Positions 53,556-63,500 are shown, numbered from the stretch's first letter. The stretch: DNA of 64,000 nt from Bacteroidota bacterium (GCA_016124585.1 WGNL01000007.1:186001-250000), one strand, 5' to 3'. The notes: generated by a model from the sequence alone, not told the origin. Made by a program: numbers and translations.

Positions 53556-54482
53556 TCAGGCAACTCCCATCATTTTTTTCTTGTAGCTGCTTGGTGTCAC
53601 CCCTTCCACTTTCTTAAACACTTTTGTGAAATAGTTTAGGTTGTTGAAGCCTGCGCTAAATGAAGCGTCCGTTACGCTCTTGAATGGTTGGGCCAGCACC
53701 TGTTTTGCACGTTGGATGCGCTCCCGATTGATAAAGTCAGTTGGCGTTATGCCAAAATGGATTTTAAATTGACGAAAGAAATTGGGCTTGCTCATGTTGG
53801 CCTTTCGGCAAAGCTGGTCCAACGAAATATCTTCGTGTAAATGCCCCCGAACATATGTTATTGCAGCTGTCAATCGATGGTCTAGGTTGGGGTTTTCGCA
53901 GCCAGAAAGCAGCATGTTCCGTGCCTCAGTTTGTAATACCCTTACAATCAATTCCTTTAATGCAAGGTTGGTCAGCACGTTGCGGGCACGGCTGCCATCC
54001 GTAAAAAGCGTGACCATGCGGTGAACCGAGTCGTTGATAGCCAAGTCGTGCAGCAGGTAAAAATTGTTGCCTGGCATTTTCCAATCCCCCGTTTCAGGCA
54101 GGCGAGCGTATTTCTCATTGAGCAAGTTCAGGGTTTCTTTTACTACATCAGGAGAGAAAGCAAGGGCAAGGCATCGGGTCGGGTTGTTCACAGTCGCCTC
54201 CGGGAAGTCGATTCGCATGGTTTCACCTGGTGGTAACAGTAGAGATTCATGTGGCACGAAGGGCATCGGTAGTTGTCCGTTGAAGTGCATTACTTTCTTG
54301 CCGGAAATCATGCTCACAAACACCGGGTAATCAAAAGTTAGGTCAACTCGCTCTGCAATTTCAAAGGTTTCGTAAATGTTCAGTTCTGCTTCGTCAGTGG
54401 TATAGGCGGTGCGATTTTCTACGAGCGTTTCCACTTTGTTGTATTGATGGAGACTTTGGATATGGGTATTCGTGCGCTGCAT
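53556..54482 (-). CDS. AraC-family transcriptional regulator of the aldehyde dehydrogenase module
   Basis: 308 residues. The N-terminal half is a sensor domain (FDYPVFVSMISGKKVMHFNG, SLLLPPGETMRIDFPEA). The C-terminus has the AraC twin HTH: DISLDQLCRKANMSKPNFFRQFK and IQRAKQVLAQPFKSVTDASFSAGFNNLNYFTKVFKKVEG (visible as SKPNFFRQFK and FSAGFNNLNYFTKVFKK). It is divergent from the aldehyde dehydrogenase gene across 113 bp. The AraC / aldehyde dehydrogenase / DUF779 triad is conserved in several bacteria, so it very likely activates those genes in response to an aldehyde or alcohol. Confidence 0.9.
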   Translation of the reverse strand: MQRTNTHIQSLHQYNKVETLVENRTAYTTDEAELNIYETFEIAERVDLTFDYPVFVSMISGKKVMHFNGQLPMPFVPHESLLLPPGETMRIDFPEATVNNPTRCLALAFSPDVVKETLNLLNEKYARLPETGDWKMPGNNFYLLHDLAINDSVHRMVTLFTDGSRARNVLTNLALKELIVRVLQTEARNMLLSGCENPNLDHRLTAAITYVRGHLHEDISLDQLCRKANMSKPNFFRQFKIHFGITPTDFINRERIQRAKQVLAQPFKSVTDASFSAGFNNLNYFTKVFKKVEGVTPSSYKKKMMGVA

Positions 54483-54595
54483 TTAGAAAATGATACTATC
54501 GTGCTATTGTATGATAATTTGGTTCAAGCGTCCTTCTAGGCAAATATAGTTCTTTGCACTATTCATTCAACCAATAATTACTAAATTCTAAAAAA

Positions 54596-56089
54596 ATGGT
54601 ATACACGAAACCGGAATTTAAATCACAGTACGAGAATTTCATAGGCGGCAAATGGGTGCCACCTGTAAAAGGACAATATTTTGAAAATCCATCCCCAGTG
54701 GATGGAAAAACTTTCACAATGGTGCCTCGCTCGACTAAAGAGGACATTGAGTTGGCCTTAGACGCAGCGCATGAGGCTGCCAAGACTTGGAACAAGGCTT
54801 CCGTAGCCACCCGCTCCAACATGCTGTTGAAAATTGCAGATATCATGGAGCAAAACCTTGAAAAGCTAGCCGTGGTAGAGACTTGGGAAAATGGCAAAGC
54901 CGTTCGGGAAACACTTGCTGCCGACCTGCCCTTGGCAATCGACCACTTCCGTTACTTTGCGGGGTGCATCCGTGCCGATGAAGGAACGATGTCTGAACTT
55001 GATTCGAATACCGTTTCCATGCAAGTGAAAGAACCACTTGGCGTTGTCGGACAAATCATCCCTTGGAACTTCCCTATTTTGATGGCTACTTGGAAACTTG
55101 CCCCTGCCCTTGCCGCTGGCAATTGCGTGGTGCTGAAGCCCGCCGAGCAAACGCCAACTTCCATCCTTGTGCTGATGGAATTGATTCAAGAGGTAGTGCC
55201 AGCCGGTGTATTGAACATCGTGAACGGATTTGGTATCGAAGCAGGAAAGCCGTTGGCCAGCAATCCAAGGATCGCCAAAATTGCCTTTACGGGCGAGACA
55301 ACCACTGGCCGCCTCATCATGCAGTATGCTTCCGAAAATATCATTCCCGTCACGTTGGAATTAGGTGGAAAATCCCCCAACATCTTCTTCGAAAGTGTGA
55401 TGGATGCCGACGACGAATTCCTTGACAAAGCGGTGGAAGGAGCGGTAATGTTTGCCCTCAACCAAGGAGAGGTTTGCACCTGCCCAAGTCGGATGCTGGT
55501 GCAGGAAAGCATTTATGATAAATTCATGGAAAAAGTAGTGCAGCGTGTGAAAGCCATAAAAATGGGTAATCCCTTAGACAGCAGCGTGATGATGGGTGCT
55601 CAGGCCAGCAACGACCAGTACGAGAAAATCCTCAGCTACCTTTCGTTGGGTAAGCAGGAAGGTGCTGAGGTTCTCGTTGGTGGTGATGCTTCCGACCTCA
55701 GTAAAGATGGTGGATATTATATCCAGCCCACTGTTTTCAAGGGACACAACAAAATGCGGATTTTCCAAGAGGAAATATTTGGCCCTGTGGTTGCTGTCAC
55801 CACTTTCAAGGACGAGGCGGAAGCACTTGAACTTGCCAATGATACACTGTATGGCCTCGGTTCTGGCGTTTGGACCCGGGATATGCACCAGGCTTTTCAA
55901 GTGTCCAGAGGAATTCAGGCAGGTAGGGTTTGGGTAAATTGCTACCATCTTTATCCTGCCCATGCATCCTTCGGAGGCTACAAAAAATCCGGCATCGGAC
56001 GGGAGACACACAAAATGATGCTGGATCATTATCAGCAGACTAAAAATATGCTGATATCGTATGACAAGAAGCCAATGGGTTTTTTCTAA
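54596..56089 (+). CDS. NAD(P)-dependent aldehyde dehydrogenase
   Basis: A 497-residue cytoplasmic aldehyde dehydrogenase of the Aldedh superfamily. Visible are the cofactor-binding [23 protein letters not shown] region (as [18 protein letters not shown]), [29 protein letters not shown], catalytic Glu in [13 protein letters not shown] and catalytic Cys in [13 protein letters not shown]. The 'GEVCTCPSR' form is typical of the acetaldehyde-type dehydrogenases found with DUF779 proteins. It oxidises aldehydes to acids with NAD(P). It is followed 106 bp later by the DUF779 gene across an inverted repeat. Confidence 0.94.
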   Translation: MVYTKPEFKSQYENFIGGKWVPPVKGQYFENPSPVDGKTFTMVPRSTKEDIELALDAAHEAAKTWNKASVATRSNMLLKIADIMEQNLEKLAVVETWENGKAVRETLAADLPLAIDHFRYFAGCIRADEGTMSELDSNTVSMQVKEPLGVVGQIIPWNFPILMATWKLAPALAAGNCVVLKPAEQTPTSILVLMELIQEVVPAGVLNIVNGFGIEAGKPLASNPRIAKIAFTGETTTGRLIMQYASENIIPVTLELGGKSPNIFFESVMDADDEFLDKAVEGAVMFALNQGEVCTCPSRMLVQESIYDKFMEKVVQRVKAIKMGNPLDSSVMMGAQASNDQYEKILSYLSLGKQEGAEVLVGGDASDLSKDGGYYIQPTVFKGHNKMRIFQEEIFGPVVAVTTFKDEAEALELANDTLYGLGSGVWTRDMHQAFQVSRGIQAGRVWVNCYHLYPAHASFGGYKKSGIGRETHKMMLDHYQQTKNMLISYDKKPMGFF

Positions 56090-56096
56090 TTACATG

Positions 56097-56183
56097 ATTG
56101 CTGTATTGTTTGATTGATGAATTGTTTTGGTGAACAATATATCGTTGATTAATAGCTATTCAGCAATTGAACAATACAGCAAT
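56097..56183. repeat. 8-nt-phase inverted repeat between aldehyde dehydrogenase and DUF779 genes
   Basis: Left arm attgctgtattgtttgattg-atg (56097-56119) and right arm cagcaattgaacaatacagc-aat (56161-56183) are inverted copies, 19 of 23 pairing. ATTG recurs at 56097, 56105, 56113 and 56121, an 8-nt phase, and CAAT recurs in the other arm. It occupies most of the intergenic gap and could form a stem in the mRNA. Confidence 0.55.
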
Positions 56184-56194
56184 AAAAAATAAAA

Positions 56195-56548
56195 ATGGAC
56201 AATAGTAAGGTCTTAGTCTCTGATGCAGCCGCACAAGTTATTCGGGATTTAAAAGCAGAACATGGTGATTTAATGTTTCACCAAAGCGGTGGATGTTGCG
56301 ATGGCTCTGCACCGATGTGCTTCACAAAAGGGGAGTTTCGATTAAGTGAAAACGACGTATACATGGGGGATATAGAAGGCTGCCCATTTTATATGTCAGC
56401 GTTCCAATATGAATATTGGCAACATACTCAGTTGATCATAGATGTGACAAAAGGACGTGGTGCCAGTTTCTCGTTGGAAATACCACTAGGCCTACGTTTC
56501 TTCACCCGTTCCCGTGTTTTTCAGGACAACAAATGGGTGGAAATATAA
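56195..56548 (+). CDS. DUF779 protein, partner of aldehyde dehydrogenase
   Basis: The 117-residue protein matches DUF779: VIRDLKAEHGDLMFHQSGGCC, SAPMCFTKGEF, DVYMGDIEGCPFYMS, EYWQHTQLIIDV, and PLGLRFFTRSRVF (each quoted short). Cys in SGGCCDGSAPMC and EGCPF are conserved and could bind metal. The protein is usually encoded beside aldehyde dehydrogenases; its role is not known. It appears to be in the same transcription unit as the dehydrogenase and is followed by a good terminator. Confidence 0.93.
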   Translation: MDNSKVLVSDAAAQVIRDLKAEHGDLMFHQSGGCCDGSAPMCFTKGEFRLSENDVYMGDIEGCPFYMSAFQYEYWQHTQLIIDVTKGRGASFSLEIPLGLRFFTRSRVFQDNKWVEI

Positions 56549-56572
56549 TTTGGTATAAGGCAGAAGTATTTT

Positions 56573-56610
56573 AAAGGCAGCTTGAAATCAAAATCAAGCT
56601 GCCTTTTTTA
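56573..56610. terminator. Intrinsic terminator between DUF779 and a convergent gene
   Basis: aaaggcagcttga (56573-56585) pairs perfectly with tcaagctgccttt (56594-56606) around an 8-nt loop, with T run on through 56609. It lies 25 nt after the DUF779 stop and abuts the stop of the minus-strand gene at 56608, so it can serve both. Confidence 0.85.
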
Positions 56611-56943
56611 TTTAAACGTCATTAATTCCTGTCTTAAGAACTGGGAAGCTTCATCGATTGGAAGCGGGCCTGTACCCACATTTATCTCCAATAAATCTGC
56701 CGAACCTGGGAAAATTGGCTTAAATAGTAGTTCTTTCTTCAAGGAATAAAAATGGGCATCCAACCATTCGTGTAATTCGTACAGGCGTCTGGCCCATTCC
56801 AATTCACCCCTATTTTCAACATTCAAGGGCAAGAGTACTAAGCTCAATCGTTGCTTGGCGGGTACCCTAGCGAGGTAAAACTGGTATGCATTTCCGGCGA
56901 GGTGGACAGTTGTCATGGCAACAAGTTTTGATTTCAAGAACAT
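56608..56943 (-). CDS. Hypothetical 111-residue protein
   Basis: Not recognised. It starts MFLKSKLVAMTTVHLAGNAYQ; a second Met at 56916 is also possible. It is a soluble alpha/beta protein (QRLSLVLLPLNVEN, ELEWARRLYELHEWLDAHF, PIDEASQFLRQEL). The gene stands alone on the minus strand, convergent with DUF779 and divergent from padR across 125 bp. Confidence 0.65.
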   Translation of the reverse strand: MFLKSKLVAMTTVHLAGNAYQFYLARVPAKQRLSLVLLPLNVENRGELEWARRLYELHEWLDAHFYSLKKELLFKPIFPGSADLLEINVGTGPLPIDEASQFLRQELMTFK

Positions 56944-57009
56944 GATTTTAAAGGAAAAAATCCCGCCAATCCTGAAAAACTGACCGAAAGCGCAAAACTT
57001 TCTTAAGTT

Positions 57010-57059
57010 ATGCCTAAAATTCTTAGGTAAATATTTTGATGCCTAAAATTCTTAGGTAA
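57010..57059 (+). promoter_or_regulatory. Twin PadR-type operators
   Basis: The 21-bp word atgcctaaaattcttagg-taa occurs identically at 57010-57030 and 57039-57059. Its core CCTAAaattCTTAGG is a near-palindrome of the size PadR dimers bind. The second copy ends 9 nt before the padR ATG, so bound repressor would cover the start region; the two copies are 29 bp apart. An imperfect TAnnTTTG-like box (tattttg) lies between the copies. Confidence 0.8.
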
Positions 57060-57068
57060 TTTTGCCAC

Positions 57069-57407
57069 ATGGCATCACCAGAACTTTTAAGAGGAACATT
57101 GGTCACGATTCTTCTCAACCTATTGGCGGAGAACGGTCGAATGTATGGCTACGAAATGGTCCAGTCCGTTCGGGAGCGCTCCAACGGAGCATTCGAGCTG
57201 ACGGAAGGGGCAATTTACCCAGCACTCCACAAGCTGGAAGCGGATGGGTTGGTACTTACTGAAAGAGTAGTGGTGGGTAAAAGGGAGCGTAAATATTACT
57301 CCCTAACGCCCAGCGGCTCCGAAGCTTCTGTAAACAAAGTGAGTGAATTCAAGGAATACGTGCAGGCGATGGCACTTTTGCTCAACCCAATAAACCTAGC
57401 GAAATGA
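57069..57407 (+). CDS. PadR-family transcriptional regulator
   Basis: 112 residues with the PadR winged helix: LLRGTLVTILLNLLAENGRMYGYEMVQSV, the recognition region LTEGAIYPALHKLEADGLV, then RKYYSLTPSG (quoted as short motifs). It is a single-domain repressor of the s2 type. Its stop overlaps the start of the M23 gene (ATGA), giving translational coupling. The duplicated operator just upstream indicates autoregulation and control of the M23 gene. Confidence 0.93.
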   Translation: MASPELLRGTLVTILLNLLAENGRMYGYEMVQSVRERSNGAFELTEGAIYPALHKLEADGLVLTERVVVGKRERKYYSLTPSGSEASVNKVSEFKEYVQAMALLLNPINLAK

Positions 57408-58171
57408 GGCAACTGAATGAACTGGAAATCGGTCAAATCGAGCAAACCCTGCGTAAAAATGGGGTAGGTGACCGCACTGTCCGGGCAGAGTTGCTCGACC
57501 ACGTTTGTTGTCAAGTAGAATCTAAATTAGCTGAAGGATTAAACTTCCAAGGAGCGCTGACTGCCAGTCTCCAAACTTTTCAAGTAGATGAAATGAAAGA
57601 AATCCAGGCAAGCAGCCTGGCAGTTTTTCACAAAAAATATTCTGTCATGAAGAAATTATCCTTCGCTGCATTGATTACCATGCTCCTTATTTGCTCTGCT
57701 TATTGGCTCAAGGACGAGAAGCCCGCTGCTAGTCAGCCAGTTTTAAAAGTACAAGATGCACTGGTTTCCCTGTTCGAGCCACCGTCACGTTCGCCCTTGG
57801 AAGGAGATGCTGAAATCACCAGTGGTTTTGGGATGCGGGTACATCCTATCCAAAAAATCAAGAAACAGCACAACGGCATCGATTTCAAGGCAGCAACTGG
57901 CACCCCTGTTTTGGCTACTTCAGCAGGCAAGGTGGTAAAAGCAGCCTTCGACAAGAACTATGGCAATTACGTTGTCATCAAACATGATGAACATTACCAG
58001 TCCTTGTATGCCCAGCTCAGCACAATGGTCGTAAAAGTGGGAGATTCTGTGGCAAAAGGGGAAAAAATTGGGGAGGTAGGTAGTTCTGGTTTATCCACAG
58101 CGCCACACCTGCATTACGAAGTGATAAAAGACGGGGAATACGAAAACCCTGCGACTTATCTGCATCCCTGA
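57404..58171 (+). CDS. Membrane-anchored M23 metallopeptidase coupled to padR
   Basis: 255 residues. The first 75 are a cytoplasmic helical segment (IGQIEQTLRKNGVGDRTVRAELLDHVCCQVESKL, shown as AELLDHVCCQVE) like the permease-prefix domain often paired with PadR regulators. One transmembrane helix follows (LSFAALITMLLICSAYWL), then a periplasmic M23/LytM domain with SGFGMRVHPI, HNGIDFKAATGTPV, GNYVVIKHDEHYQSLYAQL and APHLHYEVIKDG. Zinc ligands His, Asp and His are present (H in QHNGID, D, and H in HLHYE), so it is probably active on peptidoglycan peptides. The fusion of a PadR-associated segment to a cell-wall peptidase is unusual. Confidence 0.87.
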   Translation: MRQLNELEIGQIEQTLRKNGVGDRTVRAELLDHVCCQVESKLAEGLNFQGALTASLQTFQVDEMKEIQASSLAVFHKKYSVMKKLSFAALITMLLICSAYWLKDEKPAASQPVLKVQDALVSLFEPPSRSPLEGDAEITSGFGMRVHPIQKIKKQHNGIDFKAATGTPVLATSAGKVVKAAFDKNYGNYVVIKHDEHYQSLYAQLSTMVVKVGDSVAKGEKIGEVGSSGLSTAPHLHYEVIKDGEYENPATYLHP

Positions 58172-58243
58172 TTATTACATTTGTTAGAGGTTGTATTAAA
58201 CCTGGTAATGCGTGTTTTTCAAGAAATTATTTCATCTATTTGC

Positions 58244-58275
58244 AAGGGCGACTCGGGTTGGGTTGCCTTTTTTTT
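58244..58275 (+). terminator. Terminator after the M23 gene
   Basis: aagggcgac and gttgcctt form a stem with one bulged G, followed by eight T (58268-58275). It lies 73 nt past the M23 stop and ends beside the stop of the convergent MutS-like gene (58278). Confidence 0.65.
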
Positions 58276-58277
58276 AT

Positions 58278-60089
58278 TCACACCTCAATGCCCATCTGCC
58301 GCATCAGCAGGGTTGCATTGAAACTTTTGCTCACTCCTGGTTTAATAGAATAGTCAAAAAATAGCTTGCCATCCCGGATTTCCACTTCCATGCACAGGTT
58401 TTCCACCGAGCCATTTGACTCGGCTTCCATGCGGCCCAGTTCCAAATCATGTGTGGCAATGATGCCGCCGCCACGCAACCGGATTAGCTGCTGAATCAAT
58501 GCTGCTGAACCAGTATGCCTGTCCACGGAGTTAGTGCCTTTCAGTATCTCGTCAAGTAAAAAGAAGACGGGAAGCCCTTGCTCTTCTGCGTTTTTTACCG
58601 CTTCGATAATGACTTTCAAGCGTTTCAGTTCCGCATAAAACGAGGAGGTGCTTTCCGATAAATCATCCTGGGTACGCATACTGGTGTACACCTGCATCGG
58701 CGAGAGCGAAAAATTGCTTGCACAAACTGGAGCTCCTGCTTGCGCAAGCACTACGTTCAATCCTACAGTGCGTAGGAAGGTACTTTTTCCTGCCATATTT
58801 GAACCAGTCACTAGCTTGATGTGTCCCCGAACGGGCATTGAAAAATCGTTCGTGCGCCGTTTGGCAGGGTGAATAAGTGGATGCCCAAGTGCTGTTGAAG
58901 CTAGAGTGTTCTTTTCGTTGAAACTCGGCAGCACCCAATCAGGGTTGTTGTGCCAAACGGCGGCTAGGCTGCACAGGGCTTCCATTTCCCGAAGAGAATC
59001 GAACCAGCCCGCTAGTTTGGTACGGTTGGCAGCCCGCCATTTTTCGAGTTTTAAAACATAGCGCAAGTCCCAAAGCGAACCGATATTGAGGAAAATTGCG
59101 AAAAAATTAAAGCGCATATTCAGTTGCCGGATAATGTACGACAACCGTTCTACCTGTGAAGAGGCGGATTGTTTGTTTTCAAGCAGTTTGCTTCGCAACG
59201 AACTGGTCAGGCTTGCTTCAAAATCCTGATTTTCAACCTGTTCCATCAATTTTCCATAAGCCGCCAACGACGCCTCGGCATAAGCTGTCCTTAAGTGGAT
59301 GCGGCTCACTTGCTCAGTCGTTTTTTTCAAAATGATGAAAATTGGCGTGAGCAGCACCACGAAAATCGGCCAAGGAACGAGCGTTGCCCAGGCCACACAG
59401 CAAATCAAAAACCACCAAGCGCCCAGTTGGGTAGCCAGTGTCAGTCGGCGATTGCCAAGCACGAGGTCAGGATCATTGAGCCAAGTCCGTAGCAGGTCAA
59501 GGTGCTTAGGGTCATCAGCAGTTTCAAGGCCGTGGGCTTGGAAGTTTTGCCGCCAATCAAGCATGGGCCGTAACTCGGTGATGGCATTTTGTCGCTCCGC
59601 AACCTCAACTACGGCAGCGGGTTCCAGCAGGAATTGCGCCAGCCGCTCTTGGCCGATGGCCGTTGTTGCCCGGCAGGTGGCCTGAAACATGGAATGCGGG
59701 CCGAACAGGTCGAGGTCAAGTGCGTTCGGGTGGTCGGATTTGAGGAAACGGGCACCATTTGGAAATTTATCAAAACGATATTCGAGTGCTTCCAATTCTG
59801 TGGCATTGATGATTGCCAAACGCTCCGCATGCTCGGCTGCAATTTGAATACCCCGATGCCATTTCATCAGTCGGTAAAAACCGCCAAAAAAGGTAAGCAA
59901 GGCCAAAACACCTACCAACCAATGTTGCGTGAACAGCAGAGCGACGACTCCTGCCCCCACTAAAAATACGGCCAATCGCACCCAAGAGAAGCGGTCATAT
60001 TTGCTGCGCAATTCAGTGGCTTCAGCTTGAAATCGCATGCCCCTTTCAGCATATTCAGCCTTGGTTTTTTCGTAAATTGTCATTCTCAA
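58278..60089 (-). CDS. Membrane-anchored MutS-family ATPase
   Basis: 603 residues. The N-terminus has two transmembrane helices (LAVFLVGAGVVALLFTQHW and VLALLTFFGGFYRLM). A central MutS III-type lever/core region is helical (YRFDKFPNGARFLKSDHPNALDLDLFG onward). The ATPase has Walker A VTGSNMAGKSTFLRTVG (about 425-441), a MQVYTSMRTQDDL loop and Walker B FFLLDEILKGTN near 507, then SAALIQQLI and ATHDLELG. It lacks the mismatch-recognition domain I and the MutS2 Smr domain. Such short membrane MutS relatives are known in Bacteroidota with unknown function. The AhpD-like gene is 9 bp upstream in the same direction, so they are probably co-transcribed. Confidence 0.87.
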   Translation of the reverse strand: MRMTIYEKTKAEYAERGMRFQAEATELRSKYDRFSWVRLAVFLVGAGVVALLFTQHWLVGVLALLTFFGGFYRLMKWHRGIQIAAEHAERLAIINATELEALEYRFDKFPNGARFLKSDHPNALDLDLFGPHSMFQATCRATTAIGQERLAQFLLEPAAVVEVAERQNAITELRPMLDWRQNFQAHGLETADDPKHLDLLRTWLNDPDLVLGNRRLTLATQLGAWWFLICCVAWATLVPWPIFVVLLTPIFIILKKTTEQVSRIHLRTAYAEASLAAYGKLMEQVENQDFEASLTSSLRSKLLENKQSASSQVERLSYIIRQLNMRFNFFAIFLNIGSLWDLRYVLKLEKWRAANRTKLAGWFDSLREMEALCSLAAVWHNNPDWVLPSFNEKNTLASTALGHPLIHPAKRRTNDFSMPVRGHIKLVTGSNMAGKSTFLRTVGLNVVLAQAGAPVCASNFSLSPMQVYTSMRTQDDLSESTSSFYAELKRLKVIIEAVKNAEEQGLPVFFLLDEILKGTNSVDRHTGSAALIQQLIRLRGGGIIATHDLELGRMEAESNGSVENLCMEVEIRDGKLFFDYSIKPGVSKSFNATLLMRQMGIEV

Positions 60090-60098
60090 AATCGTCAG

Positions 60099-60443
60099 TT
60101 AAAGTCCGTTTTCCAATTCTTCCCAGTATTCCACTGCCCGTCGGGTATGCGGGATGCAGATGGATCCCCCCACTAAATTTGCGATGGAAAATACTTCGAA
60201 CACCTCATCACGGGTAATTCCTAGTTGGTGGCAAGTGCCAAGATGGTAGCGGATACAATCGTCGCAGCGCAGCACCATGGATGACACAAGGCCCAGTAGT
60301 TCCTTGGTTTTTACATCTAGCGCCCCTGCTTCATAAGTGGTTTTGTCGAGTGCAAAAAAGCGGTTTAGTGCCTTGTTGTTTTGGGCAAAAATCTTCTCGT
60401 TCATTTTGGCCCGGTAGTCGTTGAATTCTTTGACAAGTGACAT
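60099..60443 (-). CDS. Carboxymuconolactone decarboxylase / AhpD-like protein
   Basis: 114 residues from the ATG at 60443 (MSLVKEFNDYRAKMNE). It matches the AhpD-like/CMD fold: TKELLGLVSSMVLRCDDCIRYHLGTCHQLGIT, seen as MVLRCDDCIRYH (CxxC with nearby His) and GITRDEVFEVFSIANLVGG. The CxxC and His suggest thiol-disulfide or peroxidase-partner activity. A TTG at 60449 is a weaker start. It is 9 bp upstream of the MutS-like gene, in an operon with it. Confidence 0.9.
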   Translation of the reverse strand: MSLVKEFNDYRAKMNEKIFAQNNKALNRFFALDKTTYEAGALDVKTKELLGLVSSMVLRCDDCIRYHLGTCHQLGITRDEVFEVFSIANLVGGSICIPHTRRAVEYWEELENGL

Positions 60444-60501
60444 AATCAAGATTTTGTGTTATTGGCAAATTGGAAGGCGAAGTTATACAACAAGGAATGA
60501 A

Positions 60502-60534
60502 AAAGCCGCTTGGAAAATGAATCCAAGCGGCTTT
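60502..60534 (-). terminator. Perfect 13-bp hairpin upstream of the AhpD-like gene
   Basis: aaagccgcttgga (60502-60514) pairs fully with tccaagcggcttt (60522-60534) around a 7-nt loop. On the minus strand it follows the stop of the T9SS surface protein (60569) and precedes the AhpD-like start (60443), so it most likely terminates the former. Confidence 0.75.
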
Positions 60535-60568
60535 CAATTAGGTCAGATTATCAGTTAGAATCTTAATG

Positions 60569-63500
60569 TCAAATTTTTACCACCCTAATCGCCCTGCCAA
60601 TTTTGCCATCTACTTGCAATCGGAGGAAAAAGACGCCATTGCCGTTGATTTTCTCACCAATGGAAACCTTGCCTGAATTACCCGTTAGAGCAACTTCATC
60701 CAATTGCTCCCCGAGTACGTTGAAAATCAGCAAATTAGCGGCAGCTGCGTTGGCTGGCAGCTCGTAAGATACCATCAAATGCTGGCTGAATGGGTTTGGG
60801 GACGCAAGTAGGCTGTAACCAGTTCCATCTAAGAAAGTCGTACCCGAAACATCCACATTGACGGTTTGAGTGAAAACTGTGAAACCACATTCGTTGGTTG
60901 CTTCCAAGGTCACTTCGTAAGCTCCGTTGGCAGCGTAAGTATGGGTTGGGTTGGCGTCGGTGCTCGTTCCGCCATCACCAAATGTCCAAGAATAGCTCGC
61001 TGCACCCACAGAATTGTTGGTGAAAGTCGCATCAAATTCGTTTACTCCAAAACTGAATAGTGCTGTGGGTTCGGAGCCCACGGTAATGCCTTGGTTCAGC
61101 GTGGATGTGTTGCTTCCAGCTGCGTTGGCCACGGTCAATTGCACACTGTAAGTGCCCGCTGTGTTGTAAACAATCGTTGGATTTGGGTCAGTGGAACTGG
61201 CTGGTGTGCCGCCGGGGAAATTCCAATTGTAAGTATCCGGTGCGCCGACAGGGGAACTAGTGAAATTGACGGTGAATGGTGCGCAACCGTTGCTACCACT
61301 CTGAGTAAAAGTGGCAGTTGGAGGGATTACCAAGATGCTGACAGTGCCCGTGAAAACGTCTGTCCCACAGTTGTTCGTCACGGTTAAGGTGACAGGGAAG
61401 TCGCCAATTGACGAATAAATATGACTTGGGTTGGCGGCAGTGCTTGAGTTTCCATCACCAAAATCCCAAGTATAGGAAGTCGCACCGACAGAAGTGTTTG
61501 AAAAATCAACCACATTGGCAGTCGTAGCTTTTGTAAAACCAGCCGTTGGTGCTTGACCTACGGTGATCAGATTGGGTCTTTCGATGGTATAAACAGATGC
61601 AGTCTGTGTGGTTACCGTCAGAGTCACATTGAAAGTGCCAGGTGTGCTGTAGATAACAGTTGGGTTTTGCTCCGTGGAAGTGGAAGGTGTTCCGCCTTCA
61701 AAAGTCCAATTCCATAGAAATGTCGTATCGGAGGAATCCATGAATTGCACCGTGAGCGGCAGGCAGCCATTGGTAATATCCGCACTGAAAATCGGGTAAG
61801 GGGAAGTGTCTTCCACTTTGAACCCATCCACAGCAGCTTCCACGAGATGGCCTGGGTTGATGTCGCTGGCGACAAAACTAACCTGCATGTTATTGGTAAT
61901 GGGTATTAGGTCTAGCAAGTCGAACTCCGACTCAGGCCGCCACACACTGCCCGATTGGGTAATAGTTTCTAAGGTCACTACCTCGGTTCCATTACTGATG
62001 CTTATCACAAAATTGTCGTTCGGAGCGCCTGAACCACCTGAGTTGAAAAACCAAGTGCTGTATTTTAACACTGGTTTGTTGTATGTGGTAAGGTCCATGA
62101 CAGGTGAGGTCAGCGTGACAGACCCATTGTCGATGTCGAAATCACCTGCTCCGCCACCGCCATTACCGGTCACATAGCATTGGTCGCCAAAGTCATTGGG
62201 CAAGTCAAAGTCTGGGTTTGATTCATTGCCATTGTATTCGGTGCCTACAGGTTCACCCAATTCCCAAGCGCCAGTGGTAGCGGTTGCTGATGTTGTCCAG
62301 TTGAAATCCAGCGCAAAATCATCATAGTAGCCTTTCACCAGTTCTACAACTGGAGGGATGGTGCCTGAACCCACTGTCACGTCGATTTCTGAGGTAATAT
62401 AACCCCAAGCACCAGCGTACAATGAGTAGTCACCTCCAAACACTCCTGGGAAATTGAAATTGCCGCTAGCATCAGATACTGCGGTATATTGGGTTTGGTC
62501 ATTTTTCAAAACCACTTGTGTCCCACCAACTGGAGTTCCATCGCTCACTTTTACAGTTTGTCCTGAAAAAGTATAAGATGAAAGTGGCGTCAATTGCACA
62601 TTGAGGGTGGTCAAAACGCCATTTTCAAGTGTAGCATTCACGGTCTTTGATTGGTAACCATTGGCAGTGAAAGTTACATCGAAAACACCTGGAATTGCTT
62701 GCCCCGTTTTGTAAACGCCATCAATGCCGGAGGTAGCAGTGTTGGCTTGGGTACTAGCAATGTGGGCGTTGGCACCCTGTACCGGCAAGCCTGTGACGGC
62801 ATCCGTTACCTTGCCTTCCAGCCAGCAGGCACGGACATAGTTTGCTCCGCAAACAAAAAGGCCGTTGCCAATATCAGTCAAAAGCACGATGCCAGAAGGT
62901 AAGAACGGGTAAGCTCCCCAAGCGCCGCTGAAGCCACCATTGCCGCCGAGGAAGGAGTCCCAGTTGCCCACTTCGATCACGTTTTCAGGGCGTGAGGCGT
63001 CGGCAATGATGCCGCCATCGGTGTAGTAAGATATGATGAGCCAATCGTTCCAAACATGTACGTTGTGGGGAATGACATTGGCACCCAAAGTGGCAATTGG
63101 CCGGAATTGGTCAAGCTCTTGGATATTGCTAAGGTCTGAAATATCATAAACGGCGATAGGTGCGTTCGCTTTTTCATCCGTGGTGAAAACAACGTCTCCA
63201 GCATCGTTCAACCAAGCGTTGTGGGTGAAGTTGTAAGGCGTTTGCTGTTCTCCTAAAAGCGTGATGTTCATCTTATCAGACACATCGTAAATGGCCAACC
63301 TACCTGCGTAAATCTCGGAGGCATACATTTTATTGTCACGCACGTAAACGTCGTGCGCATAATTGGCAGGTCCTGCCGCAACGAAGATTGGTGTACCAGG
63401 TGTTGTGTGGACGTCCACTATCAACATGCCACCGCTGTTCACGTTGGCACCAGCGATGTAGGCATAACCAAATTCGTCAATGTAAATATTGTGGGCAGTA

